From NCBI RefSeq assembly GCF_002005205.3, contig NZ_CP019701.2, positions 992,001-1,056,000 of the forward strand: a stretch of 64,000 nt of DNA, given 5' to 3'. Origin of the DNA: Rhizobium rhizogenes (GTDB taxonomy: Bacteria > Pseudomonadota > Alphaproteobacteria > Rhizobiales > Rhizobiaceae). The notes beneath the pieces were generated by a model. It was not told the origin of the DNA. It saw nothing but the letters and a program-made list of their open reading frames with translations, and did not search any database. This document shows, piece by piece, positions 1 to 8,282 of the stretch. How positions within the stretch are numbered: position 1 is the stretch's first letter; each line of letters begins with the position of its first letter. Position numbers and translations under genes: made by a program.

Positions 1-410
1 AAGTGCAGCGCCGCATCATGGTCGGCACCTATGTGCTTTCGGCCGGTTATTACGACGCCTATTACCTGAAGGCGCAGAAGGTCCGTACCCTCATCAAGCG
101 TGACTTCGAAAACGTCTTCCATGAGGGCGTCGACGCCATTCTGGCGCCGATCACCCCGTCTTCCGCCTTTGCTGTCGGTGACGAGGAACTCGCCTCCGAT
201 CCGGTGAAGATGTACCTGCAGGACGTCTTCACCATCACCGTCAACATGGCCGGTCTTCCGGGCCTTTCGGTGCCGGCCGGTCTTGACGGCAAGGGCCTGC
301 CGCTCGGCCTGCAGCTCATCGGCAGGCCTTTCGAGGAAGAAACGCTGTTCAAGACGGCACACGCCATCGAGCAGGCAGCGGGCAAATTCACCCCCGCCAA
401 GTGGTGGTGA
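1..410 (+). CDS. gatA: Glutamyl/aspartyl-tRNA amidotransferase subunit A, C-terminal part (5' end outside window)
   Basis: GatA is the amidase subunit of GatCAB. It releases ammonia from glutamine so that Glu-tRNA(Gln) or Asp-tRNA(Asn) can be amidated. Only the last ~135 residues are present, entering in frame from the left edge, so the Ser-cisSer-Lys triad is not visible. The tail shows the typical amidase-signature C-terminus: the [13 protein letters not shown] stretch, then the [12 protein letters not shown] segment and the [17 protein letters not shown] block. Its partner gatB starts about 2 kb downstream on the same strand, past an accessory island. Identification is secure; completeness cannot be judged. 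Confidence 0.95.
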   Translation, partial: VQRRIMVGTYVLSAGYYDAYYLKAQKVRTLIKRDFENVFHEGVDAILAPITPSSAFAVGDEELASDPVKMYLQDVFTITVNMAGLPGLSVPAGLDGKGLPLGLQLIGRPFEEETLFKTAHAIEQAAGKFTPAKWW

Positions 411-898
411 GCAGCCTCAAGCTCAGACAGATGAACAAAGCCGACCGCGACGCGGTCGGCTTTGTCGGTTTTGCCGCCTGGCGTTCCGGTGAAGCCTTCG
501 ACGAAAGCTATCTCGATCCTGCCGTCATCGAGCGGGTGAGGGGTGAATTCGAGAATTTCGCCAAGTCTCCGACCGGTGATATCGCCGTTGCCGAAATCGA
601 TGGTATTGTCGTCGGCTGGGGCGCTTGCGACGCCGCGCCTCATCATATTTCCGATCTCTGGGTGGACCCGAACTGGCAGGGCAAGGGGATCGGCAAAGCC
701 CTGATCCTTCATTTTCTCGACAGGATGCGCGCGCAAGGCCTGCCGTTTGCCACCATCGATACCCATGCCGGAAACCAGACCGCCATCGGTCTTTATGAGC
801 GTTGCGGTTTTCAGATCGTCTGGCGCGGCATGGAATGGTCCGACATCATGAAGGTCGAGCTTGAAAAGGTGAAGCTGGAGCGCAGGCTCACACCATAA
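407..898 (+). CDS. GNAT family N-acetyltransferase (flanks the YjhX-like gene)
   Basis: Predicted acetyl-CoA-dependent N-acetyltransferase of about 163 residues; the substrate is unknown. The GNAT core is clear: the strand ending in ISDLWVDP is followed by the acetyl-CoA loop QGKGIG, and the C-terminal part has the [13 protein letters not shown] helix typical of motif B. The GTG at 407 overlaps the gatA stop (GTGA), suggesting translational coupling. An internal ATG at 431 would remove eight residues and is the alternative start. It is clearly related to the GNAT gene at 1504-2013 (shared ISD[LF]WVDP and TH..N..A segments), and the two bracket the minus-strand YjhX homologue. An antitoxin-like role is inference only. 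Confidence 0.85.
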   Translation: MSSLKLRQMNKADRDAVGFVGFAAWRSGEAFDESYLDPAVIERVRGEFENFAKSPTGDIAVAEIDGIVVGWGACDAAPHHISDLWVDPNWQGKGIGKALILHFLDRMRAQGLPFATIDTHAGNQTAIGLYERCGFQIVWRGMEWSDIMKVELEKVKLERRLTP

Positions 899-936
899 TC
901 CGGTTGATTACACCGCATTCGCCGGTTTGTATCGTG

Positions 937-968
937 ACGGGCGGCGGCGAGTGGGCCGCCGCCCTTTC
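937..968. terminator. GC-rich hairpin between convergent GNAT and yjhX-like genes
   Basis: A 10-bp perfect stem (GGGCGGCGGC at 939-948 with GCCGCCGCCC at 955-964) is followed by TTTCTGTT on the plus strand. It lies 40 bp after the plus-strand GNAT stop and immediately beside the end of the minus-strand yjhX-like gene. It fits an intrinsic terminator for the GNAT gene; the T-tract is short. Confidence 0.65.
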
Positions 969-970
969 TG

Positions 971-1228
971 TTATCGATTGTCCAGCTCACCCCGCACGAG
1001 TTCCAGACCGCGCATGGTGATGCGGTAGGGTTTGCCGCCGGAAGAGGCGATGGCTCTTTTCCGTTTCAGCTTGCGGAAGGTGAGGAGATCGAGACCGCTG
1101 AAAATCCAGCCGTCGCGCGTATAAAGCGCGAGTTTTTCGATTTTGCGGGCGTCGTCTCGAACGAGTTCAATTCTGCCGCCCTGGGCGAGCAGATGTAGAA
1201 TGCGCTGTTCGGCGCGGGAAATGTCCAT
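971..1228 (-). CDS. yjhX: YjhX (TopAI)-family small protein, predicted toxin
   Basis: An 85-residue protein, the same length as E. coli YjhX, when started at the ATG ending at 1228. A longer frame upstream adds 14 residues that do not look like the family. The N-terminus MDISRAEQRILHLLAQGGRI, the central FRKLKRK run, PYRIT and the C-terminal ELDNR match the remembered E. coli sequence closely. E. coli YjhX has been described as TopAI, an inhibitor of topoisomerase I, paired with YjhQ, which is annotated as an acetyltransferase. Here the gene sits between two paralogous GNAT genes but on the opposite strand, so it is not a standard co-directional toxin-antitoxin operon. Toxicity in this organism is inferred. 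Confidence 0.82.
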   Translation of the reverse strand: MDISRAEQRILHLLAQGGRIELVRDDARKIEKLALYTRDGWIFSGLDLLTFRKLKRKRAIASSGGKPYRITMRGLELVRGELDNR

Positions 1229-1503
1229 TTTTGGAAGTCCGGTCGGCGTCATATGGACGCGTGAAAGCAAATCCGGGTGCCGCTAAGGCAGCCGGCTCGG
1301 TTTCAGCATGGCCCGGCGCGCAATAAATTTGCGGGCAGGGCCTTTACCGGGACTCCGATTGAGCGAACATAAAAACTCCGTTCTTGCCGGTTCTGGTTAG
1401 CGGGCAAGACCGTCACGGTCAAGTCTGCTGCGCGCCCGGTAAAACCACACTGGCCGAATCGCGCCGCCGGTGTTCTAATTTCCGTGGCCATGGAGGGCGC
1501 GGC

Positions 1504-2013
1504 TTGATCGTCATTCGCAATGCGCATGAGCAGGAAGCGGAGGTTCTGGCGGCCATCGGCCTCAGGGCATGGCGACAGGCCACGATTGCGCTCGGCATAA
1601 CCACGACGCTTTACGACAACGCAGCCAGCGCCTTTTCCAATTTCACGCGTTCCTCATGGCTTGCCATCCGCGTGGCGGAACTGGGCGGCACGGTTGCGGG
1701 ATGGGCGGCGCGGGAACATTTCGACGACCGGATTTCCGATTTCTGGGTCGATCCGGATTTTCAGCGCCGGCGTGTCGGCACCCTGCTGCTTGCGGATATG
1801 GAACGGCTGATACGGGACAAGGGTTTTGACGCCATCCGGCTTGAAACCCATGCGCAGAACGAACCGGCCGTCGCGTTTTTCCGGCACCACGACTACAATG
1901 TCCGCTGGCTCTCGGTTTCCTACGCGCCGAAGCTCGACCGCGACGTCCAGTCGGTCGGCCTGCAGAAGCAACTGGTCGAAGCCGATAGCGGCCTTTACGG
2001 CACGGAATTCTGA
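1504..2013 (+). CDS. GNAT family N-acetyltransferase with altered acetyl-CoA loop
   Basis: About 169 residues from a TTG start at 1504, chosen because GGAGGG lies just upstream (about 1491-1496) and the protein then begins LIVIRNAHEQE as a GNAT normally would. The frame stays open 40 codons further upstream, but that part looks non-coding. The fold is recognisable: WAAREHFDDRISDFWVDP, then the loop, then LETHAQNEPAVAFFRHH. The loop reads QRRRVG instead of the usual QxxGxG, with Arg at the first conserved Gly. That may change or abolish acetyl-CoA binding. It is a paralogue of the GNAT at 407-898. Its last 19 bp overlap the convergent DUF1294 gene. Confidence 0.8.
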   Translation: MIVIRNAHEQEAEVLAAIGLRAWRQATIALGITTTLYDNAASAFSNFTRSSWLAIRVAELGGTVAGWAAREHFDDRISDFWVDPDFQRRRVGTLLLADMERLIRDKGFDAIRLETHAQNEPAVAFFRHHDYNVRWLSVSYAPKLDRDVQSVGLQKQLVEADSGLYGTEF

Positions 2014-2315
2014 GCGAGAGACATCAACCGCATCGGCCAGTCTGGCATGATTGCTAGGGATGCGACAAGGCCAGCCTGCAAGATCACGATGGATAGCAGG
2101 ATGCTGCGGAATGGTTCCTTGCGCGTTTTGTGCCTGAGAAGATGCTGCGCCGAGATGGCTCCCACGCTGCCACCCAGGAAGGCCAGCCACAACAGGGTGC
2201 TTTCACGAATACGCCAGCCGCCATTCCTCGCCGCGTGCTTGTCCCACCAATAGACGAGAAAGACGAAAAGATTGAAGGCGATATAGATCAGGAAACAGAG
2301 AGCAATCGTCGTCAT
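1995..2315 (-). CDS. DUF1294 family small membrane protein
   Basis: A 106-residue inner-membrane protein starting at the ATG ending at 2315 (MTTIALCFLIYIAFN). Upstream in-frame sequence is rejected because the hydrophobic start fits the family. Visible are an N-terminal membrane segment (FLIYIAFNLFVFLVYWWDK), the family hallmark DKxAA..GGWRI.E..L, a GG(S/A)xGA motif and a last membrane segment near the C-terminus. DUF1294 has no firmly known function; cold-shock-domain fusions exist in other bacteria, but no such domain is present here. It overlaps the convergent GNAT gene at the 3' end. Confidence 0.85.
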   Translation of the reverse strand: MTTIALCFLIYIAFNLFVFLVYWWDKHAARNGGWRIRESTLLWLAFLGGSVGAISAQHLLRHKTRKEPFRSILLSIVILQAGLVASLAIMPDWPMRLMSLAQNSVP

Positions 2316-2466
2316 GACGTGAATTGAAATCGAGAAGCGTAAAAAACCCGTGTCCGGCGTGGCTGAAAACCCGGTGCGTCGTGTCACAGGGCGCAACATG
2401 TCTTGCGCCCGCGCGCCATATGTTCTACCCACCAGAGCCAAAGAACCCGTATATCGTGAGCTTCAG

Positions 2467-3972
2467 ATGACCCTTGTAGACGTGCGCACCCCTGATCCGA
2501 AACGCTTCATTCCCGGCGCCACCGGCGATTGGGAAATCGTGATCGGCATGGAGGTCCATGCGCAGGTTCTCTCCAATTCCAAGCTGTTTTCCGGCGCATC
2601 CACCACCTTCGGCAATGCGCCGAACGCCAACGTGTCGCTGGTGGACGCCGCCATGCCCGGCATGCTCCCCGTCATCAACGAGGAATGCGTCAAGCAGGCG
2701 GTGCGCACCGGTCTCGGCCTGAAGGCGAAGATCAACAACCGTTCGATCTTCGACCGCAAGAACTATTTCTATCCGGACCTGCCGCAGGGCTACCAGATTT
2801 CGCAGTTCAAGGACCCGATCGTCGGTGAGGGCACCATCACCATTTCGCTCGGCCCGGACCGTCAGGGCAATTTCGAGGATATCGAGATCGGCATCGAGCG
2901 CCTGCATCTGGAGCAGGATGCCGGCAAGTCCATGCACGACCAGCATCCGACCATGTCCTTTGTGGACCTGAACCGTTCGGGCGTGGCGCTGATGGAAATC
3001 GTCTCCAAGCCGGACATGCGTTCGTCGGATGAGGCCAAGGCCTATCTCACCAAGCTGCGCTCCATCGTGCGTTATCTCGGCACCTGCGACGGCAACATGG
3101 ACGAAGGCTCGATGCGCGCCGACGTCAACGTTTCCGTGCGTCGTCCGGGCGAAGGTTTCGGCACGCGCTGCGAGATCAAGAACGTCAACTCCATCCGCTT
3201 CGTCGGTCAGGCCATCGAATATGAAGCGCGCCGCCAGATTGCCATTCTGGAAGATGGCGGGGCCATCGATCAGGAAACCCGTCTGTTCGATCCCGGCAAG
3301 GGTGAGACGCGCTCCATGCGCTCCAAGGAAGACGCGCATGACTATCGTTATTTCCCCGATCCGGATTTGCTGCCGCTCGAATTCGACGATGCTTTCGTGG
3401 AAGCGCTGAAGGTCGATCTGCCGGAACTGCCTGATGACAAGAAGGCCCGTTTCGTCGCCGATCTTGGCCTGTCGGTCTATGACGCCTCGATCCTCGTGTC
3501 GGAAAAGGCGATTGCCGACTATTACGAAGCCGTTGCCGCCGGCCGCGATGCGAAGGCCGCCGCCAACTGGGTCATCAATGATCTGCTCGGCGCGCTCAAC
3601 AAATCCGGCAAGGATATCGAGACGACGCCGGTTTCGCCGGAACAGCTCGGCGGAATCATCGATCTCATCAAGGCGGAAACCATTTCCGGCAAGATCGCCA
3701 AGGACCTGTTCGAGATCGTCTGGAACGAGGGCGGTAATCCCGCTGAGATCGTCGAGGCGCGCGGCATGAAGCAGGTGACGGACACCGGCGCCATCGAAAA
3801 GGCCGTGGACGAGATCATTGCCGCAAACCCCGATCAGGTCGAGAAGGTCAAGGCAAAGCCGACGCTTGCCGGCTGGTTCGTCGGTCAGGTGATGAAGGCG
3901 ACGGGCGGCAAGGCCAACCCGCAGGCGGTGCAGGCGCTGGTGAAGGCCAAGCTCGGTATCGAAGAAGAGTAA
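2467..3972 (+). CDS. gatB: Aspartyl/glutamyl-tRNA amidotransferase subunit B
   Basis: A 501-residue GatB, the kinase/tRNA-binding subunit of GatCAB. It activates misacylated Glu-tRNA(Gln) or Asp-tRNA(Asn) with ATP before transamidation. The start at 2467 ([14 protein letters not shown]) gives the usual alphaproteobacterial length; the frame extends 39 codons further upstream without family similarity. Signatures include [12 protein letters not shown] near the N-terminus, the [20 protein letters not shown] segment (here LPQGYQ), [12 protein letters not shown], and the C-terminal YqeY-like tail ending near LVKAKLGI. It is separated from gatA by about 2 kb of accessory genes, although the two usually lie together. 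Confidence 0.97.
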   Translation: MTLVDVRTPDPKRFIPGATGDWEIVIGMEVHAQVLSNSKLFSGASTTFGNAPNANVSLVDAAMPGMLPVINEECVKQAVRTGLGLKAKINNRSIFDRKNYFYPDLPQGYQISQFKDPIVGEGTITISLGPDRQGNFEDIEIGIERLHLEQDAGKSMHDQHPTMSFVDLNRSGVALMEIVSKPDMRSSDEAKAYLTKLRSIVRYLGTCDGNMDEGSMRADVNVSVRRPGEGFGTRCEIKNVNSIRFVGQAIEYEARRQIAILEDGGAIDQETRLFDPGKGETRSMRSKEDAHDYRYFPDPDLLPLEFDDAFVEALKVDLPELPDDKKARFVADLGLSVYDASILVSEKAIADYYEAVAAGRDAKAAANWVINDLLGALNKSGKDIETTPVSPEQLGGIIDLIKAETISGKIAKDLFEIVWNEGGNPAEIVEARGMKQVTDTGAIEKAVDEIIAANPDQVEKVKAKPTLAGWFVGQVMKATGGKANPQAVQALVKAKLGIEEE

Positions 3973-3983
3973 ACACCTCTCCT

Positions 3984-4069
3984 CCGTCATCCTCGGGCTT
4001 GACCCGAGGATCTAACGACCCACTACGTCAAACGTGTTTAGATCCTCGGGACAAGCCCGAGGATGACGG
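3984..4069. repeat. RIME-like intergenic element: two facing palindromes
   Basis: Two ~31-bp palindromic arms face each other. The left arm (3984-4014) has CCTCGGGCTTGACCCGAGG and the right arm (4039-4069) has CCTCGGGACAAGCCCGAGG. They are near-perfect reverse complements separated by ~24 bp. Each arm is itself a hairpin, and the whole can form a large cruciform. The layout resembles the Rhizobium-specific intergenic mosaic elements (RIME). A diverged relative lies at 52709-52800. It sits just after gatB and could also end its transcript. Confidence 0.8.
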
Positions 4070-4141
4070 CGAGTGCGGGGGGCTGATATCGTTTTGCCGG
4101 GATCAATACCCGGCATTTCTGTTTTTAGACGGAGTCCAGAC

Positions 4142-4639
4142 ATGTTTTTCATCCGCACAGCCAGTCTGCGTGACATCGAGCCGGTCAGGGCCTTGCTCGC
4201 TGAAACCTGGCACGCCACCTATGATGCGATCTACGGCGTCGACAAGGTGAATCAGTTGATCCTCGCATGGCATTCGCCGCAGGCCATGAAAGACCGCGTT
4301 GAGAAAAAGGGCGGCGAGTTTCTGGTGGCTGATGACGGCAAGCGCATCGGCGGCATGGCCTATGGTTCGATGTCCGCCAAGATGGCGAAGACGGCCCTGC
4401 TGCACCAGCTTTATGTGGCCCCGGAATTTCAGCGTCAGGGTGTCGGGCGTGATCTCTTCGCCGAACTCGAAACCTGCTTTCCGGATGCGGAAATCATGCG
4501 TCTTGAGGTCGAGCCTAAAAATACTGTCGCAATCGCCTTTTATGAAGGCGTCGGATTTGTCGAGGTGGACCGAATCGAGCGCATGGCGGGCATCGAGGAT
4601 CTGCCCGGCATCGTTATGGAAAAGAGCCTGACCCGATGA
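4142..4639 (+). CDS. GNAT family N-acetyltransferase
   Basis: A 165-residue acetyltransferase. The ATG at 4142 is preceded by GACGGAG and begins MFFIRTASLRDIEPV, a normal GNAT N-terminus; the frame is open further upstream but unsupported. The acetyl-CoA loop is intact (LYVAPEFQRQGVG), followed by NTVAIAFYEGVGF. The substrate cannot be read from sequence. The stop overlaps the ATG of the next GNAT gene (ATGA), so the two are probably translationally coupled. Confidence 0.88.
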   Translation: MFFIRTASLRDIEPVRALLAETWHATYDAIYGVDKVNQLILAWHSPQAMKDRVEKKGGEFLVADDGKRIGGMAYGSMSAKMAKTALLHQLYVAPEFQRQGVGRDLFAELETCFPDAEIMRLEVEPKNTVAIAFYEGVGFVEVDRIERMAGIEDLPGIVMEKSLTR

Positions 4640-5109
4640 ATGCGACATTACAGAAGCTGATAATCCGCACGGCGCGCGAAGACGATCTTCCGGCTCTCGC
4701 GGCCATTTTTGCCGCCGACGAGATCGGCGGCCACGGTGACACCACCGACGAATCGGCGCAGCCCGATTATCTCGCGGCCTTCCGCGCCATCGAGGCATCG
4801 CCGAGCGAAACGCTTTATGTGGCCGAACTGGATGGCGAAGTGGTCGGCACCTTCCAGACTGCCATTCTGACCAAGCTCGTCGGGCGAGGGGCAAAGTCGA
4901 TGGTGATCGAGGCGGTGCAGACCCGCGCCGACATGCGCGGTCGTGGCATCGGCGCGGTGATGATCAATCATTGCCTCGAAGAGGCCCGCCGCCAGGGTCT
5001 GAATGCCGCGCAGCTCACCTCCAACATGGCCCGGCTGGATGCGCACCGCTTCTATGAGCGACTGGGTTTCGAGAAGCGGCATCTGGGCTTCAGGATGAAG
5101 CTGAAATAG
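4636..5109 (+). CDS. GNAT family N-acetyltransferase
   Basis: A 157-residue acetyltransferase whose ATG overlaps the stop of the preceding GNAT gene by four bases. It shows a GNAT fold with VIEAVQTRADMRGRGIGAVM as the acetyl-CoA-binding segment and ARLDAHRFYERLGF near the C-terminus. The 'SNMARLDAHRFYERLGF' form is common in small-molecule acetyltransferases, but no substrate is assigned. It is only distantly similar to its upstream partner, so this looks like a two-gene operon rather than a recent duplication. Confidence 0.88.
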   Translation: MNATLQKLIIRTAREDDLPALAAIFAADEIGGHGDTTDESAQPDYLAAFRAIEASPSETLYVAELDGEVVGTFQTAILTKLVGRGAKSMVIEAVQTRADMRGRGIGAVMINHCLEEARRQGLNAAQLTSNMARLDAHRFYERLGFEKRHLGFRMKLK

Positions 5110-5218
5110 CACGGATATAGCTCGAAATGCTGGACAATTGCCGTGAGGGGCGGCATAAGCATGTCTTGTGCCGTGCACGGAAAATCGCTGCGGCGCATTC
5201 AAGCCCGAGGAACGTAGA

Positions 5219-5617
5219 ATGAAGACTCTCCTGACGCAAATCTTCACCTGGTGGAATGGCCAGACGATCGGAACGCGGTTTCACACCTGGCGCTTCGGCA
5301 AGAAGGTAGGGCAGGACGAGCTGGGCAACACCTATTATGAAGGCGGCACCACCTCCTGGGGCATGCCGCGCCGCTGGGTAATCTACAACGGTTACGCTGA
5401 AGCGTCGGCCATTCCGCCCGGCTGGCATGGCTGGATGCACTACCGCACCGACGTGCCGCCGAGCCAGGAAAGCTATGTGGCGCGCGACTGGCAGAAACCG
5501 CACCAGCCGAACCTCACCGGTTCGTCCAAGGCCTATCGTCCTCAGGGGTCGCTGGCCGTGGCCGGCGAGCGCCCGCGCGTGACGGGCGACTACGACGCCT
5601 GGACCCCCGGCAACTAA
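5219..5617 (+). CDS. NADH:ubiquinone oxidoreductase B17.2 (NDUFA12-type) subunit
   Basis: A 132-residue homologue of the mitochondrial complex I supernumerary subunit NDUFA12/B17.2, a peripheral-arm subunit also found in alphaproteobacterial complex I. The start at 5219 (MKTLLTQIFTWW) follows a CGAGGAACG-type ribosome site. Diagnostic segments are the WNGQTIGTRF.TWRFGKKVG block, DELGNTYYEGG, RRWVIYNG, and PPGWHGWMHYRTDVPP. The main nuo operon is not in this window, so the subunit is encoded apart from it. The following DUF2155 gene is on the same strand. Confidence 0.93.
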   Translation: MKTLLTQIFTWWNGQTIGTRFHTWRFGKKVGQDELGNTYYEGGTTSWGMPRRWVIYNGYAEASAIPPGWHGWMHYRTDVPPSQESYVARDWQKPHQPNLTGSSKAYRPQGSLAVAGERPRVTGDYDAWTPGN

Positions 5618-5625
5618 GCTCTTGT

Positions 5626-5677
5626 GATGCGCGGTGTTGTGCAAAACACCGCGCTTGCATCCGGCCTCACCGGTTTT
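5626..5677 (+). terminator. Hairpins after the complex I subunit gene
   Basis: A 10-bp stem (GCGCGGTGTT with AACACCGCGC) begins about ten bases after the stop, and a second short hairpin (CCGG..CCTCACCGG) leads into TTTTT at about 5673-5677. Together they suit an intrinsic terminator separating this gene from the DUF2155 gene. Confidence 0.55.
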
Positions 5678-5747
5678 TGCCACATTCCGCCCTTAGGCGT
5701 TGATCCGGTCGGCGTCGCGACACAGGCAAACTTTGGAGACACATCGT

Positions 5748-6185
5748 ATGAGGAAATTCACGCGGGATCGTTCTTTGCGTGCGCTGACAGTGTCGCTGTT
5801 TGCGGCGGTCTCTGCTGTCCTCCTCGTGTCACCCGTCTCCGCCGCCCGTCTGGAAAACCGCGTTGCGGTGTTTTCCGGCATCGACAAGATCACTGGCCGC
5901 ATCACCTCCTTCGATGTTTATATCGATGAGACGGTGCAGTTCGGCGCGCTGCAGGTGACACCGAAGGTCTGTTATTCCCGCGACCAGACGGAAACCCAGA
6001 AGATCGACGCTTTTGTCGAGGTCGATGAAATCACGCTCGACCGCAAGATCAAGCGGATTTTCACAGGCTGGATGTTCGCCGACAGCCCCGGCCTTAACGC
6101 CGTGGAACACCCGATCTACGACGTGTGGCTGACAGGCTGCAAGCAGGACTCGGACGTTCCTGCTCCCTCTACGGCAAGCAATTGA
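5748..6185 (+). CDS. DUF2155 domain secreted protein
   Basis: A 145-residue exported protein. The ATG at 5748 is followed by a basic start (MRKFTRDRS), a hydrophobic stretch (LTVSLFAAVSAVLLV) and a likely signal peptidase site after SPVSA. The mature part carries the DUF2155 features: FSGIDKITGRI, FDVYIDE, GALQVTPKVCYSRD, and a GWMFADSPGLNAVEHPIYDVWLTGC end with two cysteines that could pair. The family is widespread in alphaproteobacteria and its biochemical role is not known. It probably acts in the periplasm. Confidence 0.88.
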   Translation: MRKFTRDRSLRALTVSLFAAVSAVLLVSPVSAARLENRVAVFSGIDKITGRITSFDVYIDETVQFGALQVTPKVCYSRDQTETQKIDAFVEVDEITLDRKIKRIFTGWMFADSPGLNAVEHPIYDVWLTGCKQDSDVPAPSTASN

Positions 6186-6251
6186 GCTGGAGCGTTTCCA
6201 GTAAAGGTGCGTAGCGGTTTTACGTCCTGAAAATGCGGAAAACAAAAGGAT
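6186..6251. repeat. Dispersed rhizobial intergenic repeat (copy 1)
   Basis: The stretch GAGCGTTTCCAGTAAA, then GCGGTTTTACGTCC and GAAAATGCGGAAAACAAA resembles a short repeat that is common between genes in Agrobacterium and other rhizobia. A diverged copy lies at 23249-23351. The relation is judged by eye from shared blocks (TTTCCAG.AAAGTG, CGGTTT, AATGCG, AACAA). Confidence 0.55.
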
Positions 6252-6302
6252 GGCGCACGTCCGACGATTGCGTTTGGATCGGACGTGCTCTGACGTGAAT
6301 TT

Positions 6303-6917
6303 TCAAAATTGCAGGCTTGGCCGATTGACGGCGAGGTCGAGCATTTTTGCATAGTCCTGCTTCGGCACGTCTATGGCGCCGAATGTCTTCAGATGCTCGG
6401 TGGTGAATTGGGTGTCGAGCAGCACGAAACCCTGCGCCCTCAGCCTTTCCACCAGATGCACGAGGCAAATCTTGGACGCATTGGTGCGGCGGGAAAACAT
6501 GCTTTCGCCAAAGAAGGCGGCACCCAGCGAGACACCGTAGAGCCCGCCGACAAGTTCCTTGCCTTCCCATGCCTCGACGCTGTGGGCATGGCCGATCTGG
6601 TGCAACTCGGTATAAAGCCTGCGAATGGTGGCGTTGATCCAGGTGCTCGGCCTGTCCGGTGCCTCCGCCGCACATCCGGCCATGACAGCTTCGAAGGCAG
6701 TGTTGAAGCGTATGTCGAAGGGCTTCCTGCGCATCGCCTTGGCGAGGCTTCTGGAAACGTGAAAATCGTCAAGCGGGATGATCCCCCGAATTTCCGGCTC
6801 GACCCAGAAAAGCTCCGGATCGTCTGCCGAATCGGCCATGGGGAACAGGCCGGCGGAATAGGCGCGCAGCAGGATATCGACCGTTATGCCGTTATTTCTG
6901 CTGCGCCGCCCAACCAT
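6303..6917 (-). CDS. aat: Leucyl/phenylalanyl-tRNA--protein transferase
   Basis: A 204-residue Aat. It transfers Leu or Phe from aminoacyl-tRNA to proteins with N-terminal Arg or Lys, creating N-degrons. The family core is clear: [11 protein letters not shown] near the N-terminus, [24 protein letters not shown], then [33 protein letters not shown] and [16 protein letters not shown]. It is the last gene of the aroQ-accB-accC-aat run, six bases after accC. The product feeds the ClpS/ClpA pathway, whose genes also lie in this window at 45.8-48.7 kb. Confidence 0.96.
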   Translation of the reverse strand: MVGRRSRNNGITVDILLRAYSAGLFPMADSADDPELFWVEPEIRGIIPLDDFHVSRSLAKAMRRKPFDIRFNTAFEAVMAGCAAEAPDRPSTWINATIRRLYTELHQIGHAHSVEAWEGKELVGGLYGVSLGAAFFGESMFSRRTNASKICLVHLVERLRAQGFVLLDTQFTTEHLKTFGAIDVPKQDYAKMLDLAVNRPSLQF

Positions 6918-6923
6918 ATCGTC

Positions 6924-8270
6924 TTAGTGAGACGCGTCACCGGCCAGATATTTTTCCAGCCAGTGAATATCGTAATCGCCGTTCAGAATATCCTCGTTCT
7001 GGAGAAGGTCCTGGAAAAGCGGCAGCGTGGTCTTGATGCCGTCGACGACGAACTCGTCCAGCGCCCGACGCAGGCGGCGGATGCACTCGTCACGGTCGCG
7101 GCCGTGAACGATCAGCTTGCCGATCATGCTGTCGTAATAGGGCGGGATCTTGTAGCCCTGATAGGCGCCCGAATCGACGCGCACGCCAAGGCCGCCCGGC
7201 GTATGGAAATAGGTCAGCGTGCCGGGCGAGGGCACGAAGGTGCGTGGGTCCTCGGCATTGATTCGGCATTCGATGGCATGGCCATGGAACTCGATATCAT
7301 CCTGTGTGACCGACAGGCCCTGGCCGGAGGCAACCCGGATCTGTTCCTGCACGAGATCCATGCCGGTGATCGCTTCCGTGACCGGATGCTCCACCTGCAG
7401 ACGGGTGTTCATTTCAATGAAATAGAACTCGCCGTTTTCATAAAGGAACTCGATGGTGCCGGCGCCGCGATATTTCAGCTTGCGCATGGCGCTGGCGCAA
7501 ATCTCGCCGATCTTCATGCGCTGTTCGACGGTCAGTGCCGGCGAATTGGCTTCTTCCAGCACCTTCTGGTGACGGCGCTGCAACGAGCAATCGCGCTCTC
7601 CAAGGTGAACGGCATTGCCTTCGCCATCGCCGAAAACCTGCACTTCGATATGGCGCGGTTTGCCGAGGTATTTTTCCATGTAGACGGCGTCGTTGCCGAA
7701 GGCTGCCGCCGCTTCGGAACGGGCAGTCGCAACGGCCTCTTCCAGATCGGCCTCGGTCTTCGCCACCTTCATGCCGCGACCACCGCCACCCGCCGTCGCC
7801 TTGATGAGGACCGGGAAACCGATCGTCCGGGCGATTTCAAGGGCGTTTTCAGGTTTTACCTCGCCATCGGAGCCGGGAACCACGGGAATGCCGAGTTCCT
7901 GTGCCGTCTGCTTGGCGGTGATCTTGTCGCCCATGATGCGGATATGTTCGGCGGTCGGCCCGATGAAGGTGATGCCGTGCGCGTCGAGAATATCGGCGAA
8001 CTTGGCGTTTTCCGACAGGAAGCCGTAACCGGGGTGAACGGCGTCCGCACCGGTGATTTCGCAGGCCGCAACGATCTGGTGGATGTTGAGGTAGCTGTCA
8101 CGCGAGGGCGGCGGGCCGATGCACACGCTTTCGTCGGCAAGGCGCACATGCATCGCATCCGCATCCGCCGTGGAATGTACGGCGACGGTTGGAATGCCAA
8201 GCTCCTTGGCGGCGCGCAGGACGCGTAGCGCAATCTCGCCGCGGTTGGCTATGAGGATCTTCGAAACCAT
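6924..8270 (-). CDS. accC: Acetyl-CoA carboxylase, biotin carboxylase subunit
   Basis: A 448-residue biotin carboxylase that carboxylates the biotin of BCCP using ATP and bicarbonate, the first half-reaction of malonyl-CoA synthesis. The sequence contains the N-terminal [16 protein letters not shown] domain, the glycine-rich ATP-grasp loop [51 protein letters not shown], and the C-terminal [19 protein letters not shown]. Length is standard. It lies 12 bases after accB and is presumably cotranscribed with aroQ, accB and aat. Confidence 0.98.
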   Translation of the reverse strand: MVSKILIANRGEIALRVLRAAKELGIPTVAVHSTADADAMHVRLADESVCIGPPPSRDSYLNIHQIVAACEITGADAVHPGYGFLSENAKFADILDAHGITFIGPTAEHIRIMGDKITAKQTAQELGIPVVPGSDGEVKPENALEIARTIGFPVLIKATAGGGGRGMKVAKTEADLEEAVATARSEAAAAFGNDAVYMEKYLGKPRHIEVQVFGDGEGNAVHLGERDCSLQRRHQKVLEEANSPALTVEQRMKIGEICASAMRKLKYRGAGTIEFLYENGEFYFIEMNTRLQVEHPVTEAITGMDLVQEQIRVASGQGLSVTQDDIEFHGHAIECRINAEDPRTFVPSPGTLTYFHTPGGLGVRVDSGAYQGYKIPPYYDSMIGKLIVHGRDRDECIRRLRRALDEFVVDGIKTTLPLFQDLLQNEDILNGDYDIHWLEKYLAGDASH

Positions 8271-8282
8271 GCTGAACCGCCT

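Noticed and set aside
2425..3990. A 521-codon minus-strand frame opposite gatB
   Set aside because: GatB on the plus strand is unmistakable; the opposite frame lacks any recognisable domain.
6309..8228. A 639-codon plus-strand frame across aat and accC
   Set aside because: Both minus-strand genes have complete family signatures. The plus-strand frame crosses two genes and has no domain.
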